A stretch of DNA of 64,000 bases from Euptelea pleiosperma. Its lineage: Eukaryota; Streptophyta; Magnoliopsida; Ranunculales; Eupteleaceae. Each line of letters starts with the position of its first letter. Within the stretch, counting starts at the first letter, position 1. Of the stretch, positions 54,462 through 64,000 are shown in pieces. The stretch covers positions 10,464,000 through 10,527,999 of the forward strand of contig CM068549.1 in assembly GCA_035048495.1 (NCBI GenBank). Direction: 5' to 3'. Below the pieces are notes generated by a model that searched no databases, had not been told where the DNA came from, and was given only the letters and a program-made list of their open reading frames with translations. The translations under genes were made by a program, and so were the position numbers.

Positions 54462-55987
54462 TTCGGTTGACGAGATTGCAAAAAGACGAACAGGAATTCG
54501 GAAAGCTGCTTAATCTTCAAGATCCGATCCAAATCGAAAACTTTCCACTTTATTTTTCACATTTTTTACTTATTATTTTAATGGCTTGGATGGCCAAGTG
54601 CAAAGTTGTAATAATTTAGGGATTCATTTTCTCTCCTTTTAGAATAACTGCTAGATAATTAACTAATTCAAAAATATTAGGGTCAGATTTCAATTCTGCT
54701 ATTTCTAGTTAGATCACTATTGGTTATTTGATTCAATTTGGAAGATTTCCAACTCTGGGTAATTCAAAAGTAGATATTTCCGAATCCTAATTCGGGAATA
54801 GCTAAAGTTGAATTTTAAACCGTAATTGGAACTAATTCACAATACCTGCCCTAAATCATTGCGTGTTTCTTGAAACCCCAAAGGCGGTATACCTTCCAAT
54901 TTCATACCATAGACCATTGTGGACTAACATGATTGCGGATTGCGTTTACCAAGTGAGTAGGGAGCGAAAGCTCAAAGAGGTGGAGTCGGGCCCAAGCCCA
55001 TTTGGATACCCCTCCCTATCTCACGGAGGAGACCCCGTGCGTAGCCAACGGACAGGTAAGTTTCTATACCTCGCATTGAGTGCGATCGTGATCATTGTGC
55101 AAATACTGTGCCGATTGTCTATTTGCTTTTGCAAACATTATTGGAATTACTTGGTTTGGTCTTAATAAAACATATAAAGAGCAAACCCAGCTCTAACTTG
55201 AAACTGGTGGGATTTCATCACTCACCTCGTCATTCCGGCTTTTGTGCAACCACAGCCAATAATTAAAATCAATCAAGAATAGAGCCCACTTAGATCGGTG
55301 TTCGAGGAAAACTCAACATAAAGCGACCCCTTCAAAGATCAAGTCGATTAAGCCCATGAGTGCGGGTCCCTGTTATCTAACACACCCATAGGTCCCTACT
55401 ACTCAAGTATACCGAGCTCGTAAGTGGCCTCCTTGATTGTCTGTCGGATTAGCTAGTATCGGATTAGGAACACGAACCAACCCTAGCTCCTCTTCTGGGA
55501 AAACTCATCTTCACGCTTGACAAATCCGGTTAGTCTGGGACGTACTTAAGTCAGCCGATGTGCCGCATGTCTGTCTAGGCTTCGGATTATCTTGCAGTCA
55601 ACTTGAGTTAGTACTAGCAGATTTGCTTTGAAGAATGTATCCTGGTGAGAACCTAAAGCGTGAAAAGTTAGTCCGGTGGGTAATAGAAGATAAACCAGTG
55701 GTCCGCCCACTGTCATAATCTACGCTATCCCTATACTAAACAAGATAATTCATAATACTATCCTGATTGTTTAGAAATAGGATTATCTGTTGCTCTGTGT
55801 GCATCATCTAGGCTCATTCGGTTTCGTAGTCCTCATATTTTTTACCGACTCTAGGGCTTGCTTTTACAAGCATATGCCCATTTGGATTTGATCCAACACG
55901 AGATTGATTCGATCTGAGAGTCAGTCTACCGCACCGCTCTCTTCCACCTAATCTATCTCCCTACTCTGAGAGACTCACATCTCTCTG
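54462..55987 (+). other. Leader of element C
   Basis: Non-coding sequence between the primer site and the ORF. A short open frame at 54863-55165 contains a good donor (CAGGTAAGTT at about 55055), so part of the leader may be spliced. Nothing else was recognised. Confidence 0.5.
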
Positions 55988-56218
55988 ATGGATGTTGAAC
56001 GGCCTCTATTCGAGACCTACCACAATTTCTTTGAAGATCTAGGTGATAACTCTGAGCACTGGTATACCAATCCTGAGTGTCGTCATGACACTCTAGTCTC
56101 ACAGAGTTCGATGGGACATGAAGCACAGGGCGATCCAGTGCTAAAATCCCTACTTAAGGATTTAAGAAACTCAGTTTCTGCCCTTGATGTTGCGGTCCAG
56201 GAAGAGGTCTATAATTTT
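55988..56218 (+). pseudogene. Element C ORF, first part
   Basis: The frame starts MDVERPLFETYHNFFEDLGD and runs to the insertion point of a solo LTR at 56219, between a Phe codon and the next codon. Its continuation at 60078 is in frame once the LTR and one copy of the target duplication are removed. I do not recognise the protein. It sits where gag is expected. Confidence 0.75.
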
Positions 56219-57549
56219 TGTAATACCCCGAACTTTCGTTCTAGGGTATTATGGTAAATTCACCTAATAATGAAAACCCGAAACTTTTTCAAACTCTTAT
56301 TATTGTTTTTATTGTTTAATATCATGTATGAGTATGTGTATTTAATTTGGTTTTATTCTGACAACTTTGAAAAACCTGTTGTTTTTGAAACTCACTCTTT
56401 ATGGCTAAATTTCTTACTAAAAATAATGAACCATAACTTGCAGGGAACTTTTTCTTTCCCCAGCTAACAATCCAAAATTTTTATAAAAAAATTATTTTAT
56501 AGGCCTGAGACACCAAAAATATTCTTATTTTATCCTTACCAACTTACCTGTGAAATTTGAAACCTTTCTTGAGACATGAAAACCCTAGCGGGAGATTTTG
56601 GGAGATTTTGACAAAAATAGTATTTTTGTAATTTTTAAACTTTCATACCATTCTTATATTTTCAAAAATAATATTTAATTATATTTTATTTATTTAATAG
56701 GAGCGTGGGACCCGCAAATCACTTTCGGGTCATTCCGATGTCACTTGACACTTTTCCGGTGCTTTGAACATTTTTTATAATTTTTATGTATTTAGACTAC
56801 TTTTATGTGATTTGTGTGTGTGACATGTGTCAATACCTTATTGTATGGACTTTAAATTATATAATATATTTTAATTGAATTAATGTATAATTATTTGTGT
56901 TATGATTGTTGGGTGGGCCCGTATGGCCAATTTAGAGGCCTTTAGGGCTTAATAATATTCTTAAATGAAGCCTATTGATGTATATGGGCCTTGGGCCCAT
57001 TTCTAACCCATTAGTAGTGTAAAATATAAGTTTTTGAGGGTTGAAAAAGTCATCCCTTTGCTAGTTACGGATTTCAACAAAATAGAAACCCTAATCCTTC
57101 CCTAAACCTATTTATGAAAACCCTAAAGCTTTAGAAGCTTTCACAAACCCAACTCCATTGAAGAATAGAGAAAGCTCCATTAAACCTTCATCCGGGCACC
57201 GATCGTACTCGAGCAAGAAGGGAGAATTGACGGGGACTCCGATTTGAAGAACATACTCCGAGGAGAGGACAATCCGACGACTTTCAAATTTGAAGAAACT
57301 TTTGATTTTCATTAAAGTTCAAGAAACCTTAAGGTAAGTGTGTTTGTTCCATCCTATACTTATTTTTCTTCAAGAGTTTGTTTTTCTTTCATTAGGTAAT
57401 GGTTGATACTCATTATAAATTAATTTCAACAATATTTATTTTATTCTTATTGGGTGGATCTTTATTTTGGGACACCATGATGGGTTTGGCCATGGTTTCT
57501 TTTACACTTATAACGGATGACTATGTTCTTTATCATTTTCCTTATATTT

Positions 57550-58650
57550 TTATCATTTAAATATTTTTATAATTATTTTTTCCAAATACCTCTATGAATC
57601 TATTTTTCAAAACCGTTTAGTTTGTATTTTCTGATTTTTATTGATTAAGTTATGATTTTTCTAAGTTGTATGACTTTACCAAAAAAACCAGAATTTCAGA
57701 TTTTACACGGTCCGATTCACTTGCGATTTCGATCTATATTTTTAACTTAAATATTTTTTTAATTATTTTTCATGGATACCTCTATCAATATAGTTTCTAG
57801 AACCTTTGAGTTTATATTTTTCTAATTTGTATTGATTAAGTTATGATTTTTCAAACGTGCTGGACTTTTCTGTAAAACCCAAAATTTTCGATTTTACACG
57901 GTCCATTTCACTTGAGATTTTGATCTATATTGTTAACATAAATATTTTTCTAATTATTTTTCATGGATACTTCTATCAATCTAGTTTCTATAACCTTTAA
58001 ATTTATATTTTTCTGATTTGTATTGATTAAGTTATGATTTTTCAAACATGCTGGACTTTTCTGTAAAACCTAGAATTCCAGATTTTATACGGTCCACTTC
58101 ACTTGAGATTTCGATCTATATTTTTAACCTAAATATTTTTTTATTTTTCACAGATACCTCTATCAATCTAGTTTCTAGAACCTTTGAGTTTGTATTTTTC
58201 CGATTTGTATTGATTAAGTTATGATTTTTTAAATGTGCTAGACTTTTCTGTAAAACCCAGAATCCTAGATTCTGTCCGACCCACTTCATTAAGGGTTTTG
58301 ACCCATATTTTGAATCTAAATATTTTTCTATTTCTTTTTCTTAAATACCTCCTTAAATCTAGTTTCTATAACATTTGAGTTTGTATTTTTCTGATTTGTA
58401 TTGATTAAGTTATGATTTTTCAAATATGCTGGACTTTTCTGTATCCTAGATTCTGTCCGGCCCAATTAATTAAGAGTTTTGACCTATATTTTGAATCTGA
58501 ATATTTTTCTATTTATTTTTTCTCAAAACCTCTGTGAATCTAGTTTTTAAATCTATTGAGTTTATATTTTTCTAATTCATATTTATTTAGTTATGATTTT
58601 TATATTGCAGTACATTTTTTGTAAAAAATCTATTAATTCTTCGTGGTTCG
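57550..58650 (+). repeat. ~185-bp tandem array inside the solo LTR
   Basis: About six diverged units carry TTGATTAAGTTATGATTTTT, GGACTTTTCTGTAAAACC and ACGGTCC..TTCACTTG in constant order. For example, the CGGTCC word is at 57718, 57900 and 58090. Confidence 0.85.
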
Positions 58651-58701
58651 GTCATGATTATTAACTATTAAGGTTTTAACCTTGTTGTTTGACTAAACCT
58701 T

Positions 58702-59095
58702 AGATGGTTTGACCTATACCTGTATGCATGGGGATCCCACCCATGTGTCTTGGATCCCTCATAGGGTTCGGCCAAGTGTCTTGGATCCCTCTTTAGGGTT
58801 CGACCTTGTGTCATGGATCCCTCATAGAGTATGGCCATGGCGTGTTGGATTCTCTTGCGATTTTAACTTATATTATTCATCGATGTTGATTGTGATATTT
58901 GGTCATATCTTATTGACTATTATACCTAGATGGTTCGACCTATACTTGTATGCATGGGGATCCCACCCATGTGTCTTGGATCCCTCATAGGGTTCGGCCA
59001 AGTGTCTTGGATCCCTCTTTAGGGTTCGACCTTGTGTCATGGATCCCTCATAGGGTTCGGCCATGGTGTGTTGGATTGTCTTGTGATTTTCACTT
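58702..59095 (+). repeat. ~226-bp direct duplication inside the solo LTR
   Basis: TGTATGCATGGGGATCCCAC occurs at 58721 and 58947. The whole stretch after it, with repeated TTGGATCCCTCATAGGGTTC words, is duplicated. The overlapping open frames on both strands are products of this repeat. Confidence 0.88.
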
Positions 59096-60072
59096 ATATT
59101 ATTCATCCGTGTTGATCGTGACCTTCGGTGATTGTTACATGTTATTCATGGTTAACACTAATTCGTTCCCATATTATTACTCTTAATGATTATTGGTTCA
59201 TTTTATATTTTTATTTAAATGTTAAATACATGTGTGCTTATGTCATGTAACCCTAGTACATCTTGTTGTCATACCATGATCATCACGTCATTTCATATAA
59301 GGGGTGCATAAGGGAACGGGGTTGAAGTATATTATATACGTTTATATTGGTTTTATCAATTAATCAGGGTTCGGTACCCTAGGGTGAAAGGCCCCAGACG
59401 TTATTATATCCTGTAGATGGGTCGATGAGACCGCTCCCAATGTGGGAAGGAGATGGAGACCCTATGTGGTTATGGGTACTAGTTGCATTTGCATCCCTTA
59501 CTCATCTGCATTCATCCTCATATTCATGCCATCCTTATTATACGATTGAGATGCATACCTTGATTAAAAAAACTTGTATAGTATGATATCATACCATGCA
59601 CACTGTTGTATTACTGGGCCTCGGCTCACGGTGCTACGTCGATACCATTTTTAGATTTTGAGGAGCCGGGTACGTGAGATGATTTTGAGACGAAAGACTC
59701 TGGTACATTCGAGGAGATCGGAGAGGATTTGGGAGTCGATCCCACACTTTAGAAAGTTGTATTTGATTATTTTATAACATTATTTATTTATTTTCACGGG
59801 CATGTAAGCCTTTGATTGAGAGCATGTTCTCACTTCCATCTCTCCACATTTAGTTGATTGATTGAATTATTTGAATTATAAATTATTTGAATTATTTGTT
59901 TCCTACATCTAGACTCTTTTTTTTTACTTAGTGGGTTTCCGAATGAACCTTAGTAGTCTAATTGACCTAATTGGACCACTAGGGGACATTCATGGATCAC
60001 CTCTGGGTTCGGATACGGGTCGATCCACGGATTTTCAGGTCGTATTTGGGTATCCGGATTCGGGACGTGACA

Positions 60073-61532
60073 ATTTTAGTACATTTGAACTTCCGCCGCA
60101 GACCTATTATAATAACACATATTATCCGGACAATGGAAGTCATAATAACTTTGAATGGGAACAACAGTATTTTCCTCAACAGCAACTGCAACAGGATATG
60201 TATCATTCCGGGTTTCACCAACCCTGTGGACAATATGATGGGCAGTACTCGTAGTCGCAGTACCAGCCCGATCCACAGACTGAATATTTTGGTCAACAGT
60301 GGACCTTGCAGGATTTTCAGAGTCAACAGATAATCCCCGTGTCACTTCAATCCTATAACTTTCATACTCAGTTGGACTACATTCAAGAGTTGGCACCTCA
60401 GCTTCCTTTAGTTGAATAGCCACGGTCTGCTACTAAACCTAGTCTAGAAGAACTCCTCTCTCAATATATCATCCAACAACAGCACTCCATGGAGAGCTTG
60501 GAACACCGTCTAGGTGAGTTAGAATCAGAGAGAGAGGAAGTCAACTTCACTAGCCTACCTATGGCTTATCCAGAGGGGAATACTATGGCCTCAGTCCAAA
60601 ATGAAGATTCGCACAACTGGACCCAGTACCAAACTTTACAAGAAGAAATTGAGGTTCCTACAAACAAAGGATCAGACTACAATATTGATGAGCCAGAGTC
60701 TCCATCTTCGGTGTCCTTCAAAGCACCGACTTCTGAACTTAGCTTAGAGAAATCATCTACCTCTGTTATTTCTATCTGGGACTCTGAAGAAGTTATTCAT
60801 AACATTGAGTTGTGTCTTGACTATAGGATCCCAATTGGCTTAGACTTACCCATCCCCACTACGCTTGGATTGTGAAACAATCGTGATGAACCCATGTTTC
60901 CATCTATGGTGCCCTTACAAGCAGCTACTTCTGCACCGAGCACAGAGATACCCATATCCATCTCTATCTCTAATGATTCTACATCTGTACTGGATGTAGA
61001 TATTCCTACCATTGAGCAATATCTAGAAAATGGGATTCCAGCTGCCCAGGACCTACCGTTCCCCACTGAGGATAAACACATTGAGTGCAGGGATTGGAAC
61101 ATCCCTCTCACATTAGGAAACCTCGAGGACAAGGTCCACAGTTTTGACCTGCCACCATACGTCGATGTTGTCAATAAACAGTGTGCCGTAGAGAATCTAA
61201 TTCAGGACTCTCCCGAGGAAAAACTCTCCAAGTGTGAAGAACACTTTGCGCCTGACTTCATCTCGGAGTCAAACAATTATGCTATTACTGATCTGCAGGA
61301 GTCTGCTCCATTCAGATACATTCCCGCTAAACTCAATGAGTTTGTGGCTCTGCTAACCATGGCCAGAGAACCCACTACTACTCTCATTTTAGTCTTTACT
61401 GAGAAGCTTCAATCCATTCCAACTGAACTACATGTTTTTGCGGGTCTGCAAAGAGCACTTACTATCCTTCTCTCAGTTTACACTGAGAAAGACCTGTTCT
61501 ATACAGATATACCTAGAGAAGGGATAGGATAA
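60073..61532 (+). pseudogene. Element C ORF, second part, with three in-frame stops
   Basis: A single frame runs from 60078 to 61532, with stops at 60252-60254, near 60418 and at 60873-60875. The first third is Gln/Tyr/Asn-rich (YFPQQQLQQDMYHSGF), followed by a coiled-coil-like SMESLEHRLGELESEREEV and acidic/Ser-rich stretches. The last third is more globular (YIPAKLNEFVALLTMAREPT). No zinc knuckle, protease or reverse transcriptase motif was recognised. With the part at 55988 it would have been about 560 codons. Its function is unknown. Confidence 0.7.
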
Positions 61533-63506
61533 CAGTCTCTGTTCTACCTTAGAAGACTGCAGATTCACTCAGTCTCTATGAGTTTTAACCTAGTTGGGGA
61601 TACTTGATATACCCACATCATGTTTGGCTAAAGACATAAAACTTAGCGCTTTCGGAAAGGCAATTCCGGTATTCCTAGAGTACATGAGTCTCTATATTTG
61701 TTATTACTGTGATATCTCTGGACATGCAGGTACATTTATTCTTCAGATCATCAGGTACCACACACTGTCGAGTTTATGCCGACTTGGTAATATCCTCCTT
61801 GAACCTTTGCATCATCATTACTAATTTTTCATCATCTTTTGTCTCGGTCATGAGCACCGAGGACGGTGCTATATTTTGTTTGGGGGTGGGTTTTTACCAA
61901 AACTCATGTTTTCATTTTGATAAAAAAATAATAATAATAAAAGAAAAAAAAAAAAGAAAAAGAGAGAGAAACCTTGTGTTTTTGGGTGTGATTTCATGTG
62001 ATTTTCGAAAATGCCCTGACTTGATTAGTGAAAACCTTCTGGAAAGTCTATTCATCGAAAAGGATGTCTGTTTTGAAAAATCACTTGTTAGCTCGTCATT
62101 CAGTTTGAAAGCAAGCATTACTACAATGGATTGAAAACTCTTTGAAAACTCAGATTCTGCAAAAATGTTCACATATCAACGTCTGAATTATCCGATGTTT
62201 AGATTTTTTAGAAATCCAAAGAGAATAATCGTGGAGACCTAACCCTGTGAGCTTTTGAACTTTTCATTATTTCTGAGGGTTATAAAATTATTCTAAGTCA
62301 CAAGATGACTCACAATTCTTCTAGTCCCCTAATATTTCCATTGAGTGGTCTCATTAACCTTTGCTTTGGTTATGGAACTCAGAACGACATCAAATTTGGA
62401 TTATTACATAAAGAACCTTCTCTATATCCATTCGAGACATCGAAGATGAAAGTACAAACCCTGAAAAATGATATAAGCCATCTTTCTAACCAATCAGACT
62501 CTTTAGCTTCCATAACATCTATACCGCTAGAAACCATTTTTGAGCCTATTGATGAAAACCTTTTCTTGTTAACCCATCAACCAAAAACCCAATCCCAAAA
62601 AGAGTTCAATACGATAACCTACTTCTGAGAGGGATCAAAGAGTATTTGGTATGATTACACCATGAAAAGATAGAAACCAAGAAATGAAAAGAAAAGAGAA
62701 CAAAACAAATGGTTCGAGCTGAAAAGAAACATGATCGGAAAAAAAAGAAAAAAGAAAAAAGAAAGGTTGAAGAATATCCAAAAAGACAAAAATTGGAAAA
62801 AGAAAAGAAGAAAAAAATCAAGAAAATATTATCCCTGGGAAAAGTTGCAATGCATAGTGAGATACCCTCTCAGAATTTTTGAATACCAGAATATCCTTCT
62901 TTTCTGAACCTGTCTTAAGCTTTAATACAACTTATGCAAGTCCTATTTGATTCTAGATTTGTACCATCATCAAGTGTGGAGAATGGAGAAAAGAGAAATT
63001 ATAAAGTTTGATCCGACGTTCTTAAGTGATATGACATTCCAATCATGAGATCTTCTTAAATCTTCTTATACCCTCTATTCAAGAACTATATATGTGAGAC
63101 GTTTGCTAGTTTTTATATTCATCTCCTCACATATAGTTTAAGAGAAAAGTATAAAACTATTTCTGAGTGATTCACTTCTGAGTGGTATACAAGTGAGGAT
63201 TGAGGTCGAGGCAAAGAGTCTCTAAGGAAATCCAGATATCTCTACTGCCAGATAAGGATGATGTTAAACACACACACACACTGAGTCTGAGTAATCTTTT
63301 GTTTGAAGGTCCATTTGTAGAAGTATTGCATTTTGCTGATTAGTTCTAATTTGTAAATGATTTCTTGCATCCTTAAAATAATCTGATAAAATGGAGTTTT
63401 TTCTGAGTAATGCAAATAAGTTTTCTAGCATGTTATGCCTAGTCCTCTTTCGCTCACTTATTTCACAATAATTGCCAAGGATTGGCACTATGCTAGTTGG
63501 GGGTTG
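61533..63506 (+). other. 3' non-coding interior of element C
   Basis: It contains the GAGGAC hairpin at 61853-61870, a purine-rich stretch (61920-61970), another at 62660-62830, and a (CA)n run at 63270-63281. The sequence AGTTGGGGGTTG directly before 63507 is probably the polypurine tract. No pol is seen. Confidence 0.6.
61853..61870 (+). promoter_or_regulatory. Perfect 7-bp hairpin with AGGA loop, followed by a G-run
   Basis: AGCACCG pairs exactly with CGGTGCT around the loop AGGA. The stretch TATTTTGTTTGGGGGTGGG follows at once. Many plant Ty3 elements, as I recall, carry GCATTGAGGACAATGC followed by a T-rich stretch and GGGGGTG at the same place, which is the same hairpin with different stem bases. 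Confidence 0.55.
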
Positions 63507-64000
63507 TGATATTCGCTCAAAATACTTATTTTAAGCCATTATCCTTATAGCGATGTCGCATTCTCCTACGTAAAACTTGTCTTTTTGTCGACTTTTCCAT
63601 ATAAGAGTTTCTTCCATTGCGTAGAATGCATTCTTTAGATGAAAATTGACTATTTGCATGAAATATACGCATTTCGGATAATCCAGTATCAAGCCATTTT
63701 AGTTGAATCTCATTACGCGCTTTTTCACTTGTAGGAGACCCTATCGGGCGATTCTCGAGTACTGACGGGCCCACGATCAACCACAAAAGACTTCTATCAA
63801 CGCTTAAAGAGCCAACAGGTTATGATAAAAAGATAAAAGACATGTACAGGTAAAGCTAGAGGATCGTAGAGCTAGAACAAGGACTAAGAGAGAGAAGAAT
63901 AGCTGGAGACCAAGAGAAGGACTTAGGTGTTAAAGGCCACACCAATTGACATCAAAGGATATGTTTGACTTATTGGTAAAGCGGACGAGAGAGAATAAAG
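63507..64000 (+). repeat. 3' LTR of element C (first 494 bp)
   Basis: It starts TGATATTCGCTCAAAATACT and follows the 5' LTR at 52869 base by base, with a small number of changes and an extra TTTTTGTC at about 63580. It is cut by the end of the window. Confidence 0.9.

Larger units (their letters stand above)
56219..60072 (+). mobile_element. Solo LTR of 3854 bp (chromovirus/Tekay-like), nested in element C
   Basis: It starts TGTAATACCCCGAACTTT and ends CGGGACGTGACA. Perfect 5-bp flanks ATTTT lie at 56214-56218 and 60073-60077. It contains no coding sequence and no second LTR. Two internal tandem arrays are present: ~185-bp units (57550-58650) and a ~226-bp duplication (58702-59095). A very long LTR with these terminal motifs suits the Tekay/Del group of Ty3 elements; this assignment is from memory of the motifs. 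Confidence 0.88.
52869..64000 (+). mobile_element. Ty3-type non-autonomous element C (3' LTR runs off the window)
   Basis: The 5' LTR is 52869-54445, the primer site 54448-54461, the interior runs to 63506 and the 3' LTR starts at 63507. The two LTRs match closely over the 494 visible bases, apart from scattered substitutions and an 8-bp duplication at about 63580. The left flank is ATACT (52864-52868). The primer site and the GAGGAC hairpin near the 3' side point to the Athila/Tat branch. Only one broken, unrecognised ORF is found and there is no pol. A 3854-bp solo LTR is inserted inside it, so its own length is about 7.3 kb without that insert and with a complete 3' LTR of similar size still partly outside. 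Confidence 0.85.

Noticed and set aside
58709..59186. Overlapping frames of 67-93 codons on both strands
   Set aside because: Products of the 226-bp duplication in the solo LTR; the two strands are equally open.
56219..60072. Complete retrotransposon rather than a solo LTR
   Set aside because: The beginning is not repeated near the end, there is no primer site or purine tract, and no coding sequence; the two flanks match exactly.
62606..62821. Phe/Ser-rich minus-strand frame of 71 codons
   Set aside because: Translation of a purine-rich stretch; no start context or similarity.

Overview
The window is nuclear DNA from a flowering plant, probably one with a large, repeat-rich genome. It has GT-AG introns, plant-type LTR retrotransposons primed by initiator-tRNA-Met sites, MITEs, a tRNA-derived SINE and short LINE tails. 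I cannot name the species. The only host gene I recognise is a KDM3/JMJ25-type histone H3K9 demethylase gene on the + strand. Nearly everything else is mobile DNA, much of it nested.

Region 1 (1-23.3 kb): the demethylase gene starts with a WRC-domain exon (1937-2319). It continues with a C2H2C-type zinc-finger exon (2460-2593), then a 19.1-kb intron, then four more exons (21675-23276) whose splice phases fit exactly. The exon series carries an in-frame TAG at 22998-23000 and stops before the catalytic JmjC core, which I do not find in the window. The giant intron holds a nearly fresh Copia element (10428-15813; LTRs differ by one base; TSD GTTAT), three related ~395-bp foldback elements sitting in (TA)n tracts, a Tourist-like MITE, a nested foldback element and a 347-bp near-perfect direct duplication.

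Region 2 (23.3-33.9 kb): a 5'-truncated LINE with an 18-bp TSD is followed by a tandem LTR-internal-LTR-internal-LTR array (23909-27946) of a small non-autonomous retroelement. Its one unrecognised ORF carries a different stop in each copy. Then come a related minus-strand solo LTR (28487-29731, TSD GTTGT), a SINE with a 13-bp TSD, and decayed LTR and coding remnants.

Region 3 (33.9-64 kb): a stack of retroelements. A solo LTR (33959-36662, TSD ATCTT) interrupts an older repeat. A truncated minus-strand Copia element (A) ends at 41502 against a minus-strand Ogre/Tat-type gag. That gag is interrupted at 43004 by a plus-strand LTR, which is interrupted at 44726 by minus-strand Copia element B. 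B has gag and an extra 3' ORF but no visible pol. B's 5' LTR is interrupted at 52869 by a plus-strand Ty3-type element C with a TGGCGCCGTTGCCG primer site. C's ORF is split at 56219 by a 3854-bp solo LTR with TSD ATTTT. The insertion order can therefore be read directly.

The most unusual signal is a cluster of the palindrome CCAATCGATTGG (13 perfect copies and many near copies). It lies just upstream of TATA boxes in the LTRs of the A/B family and again in front of B's extra ORF, which suggests a dual CCAAT-box promoter module used twice in one element. A shared TGAATAGT repeat motif in several different LTRs is the second such signal.
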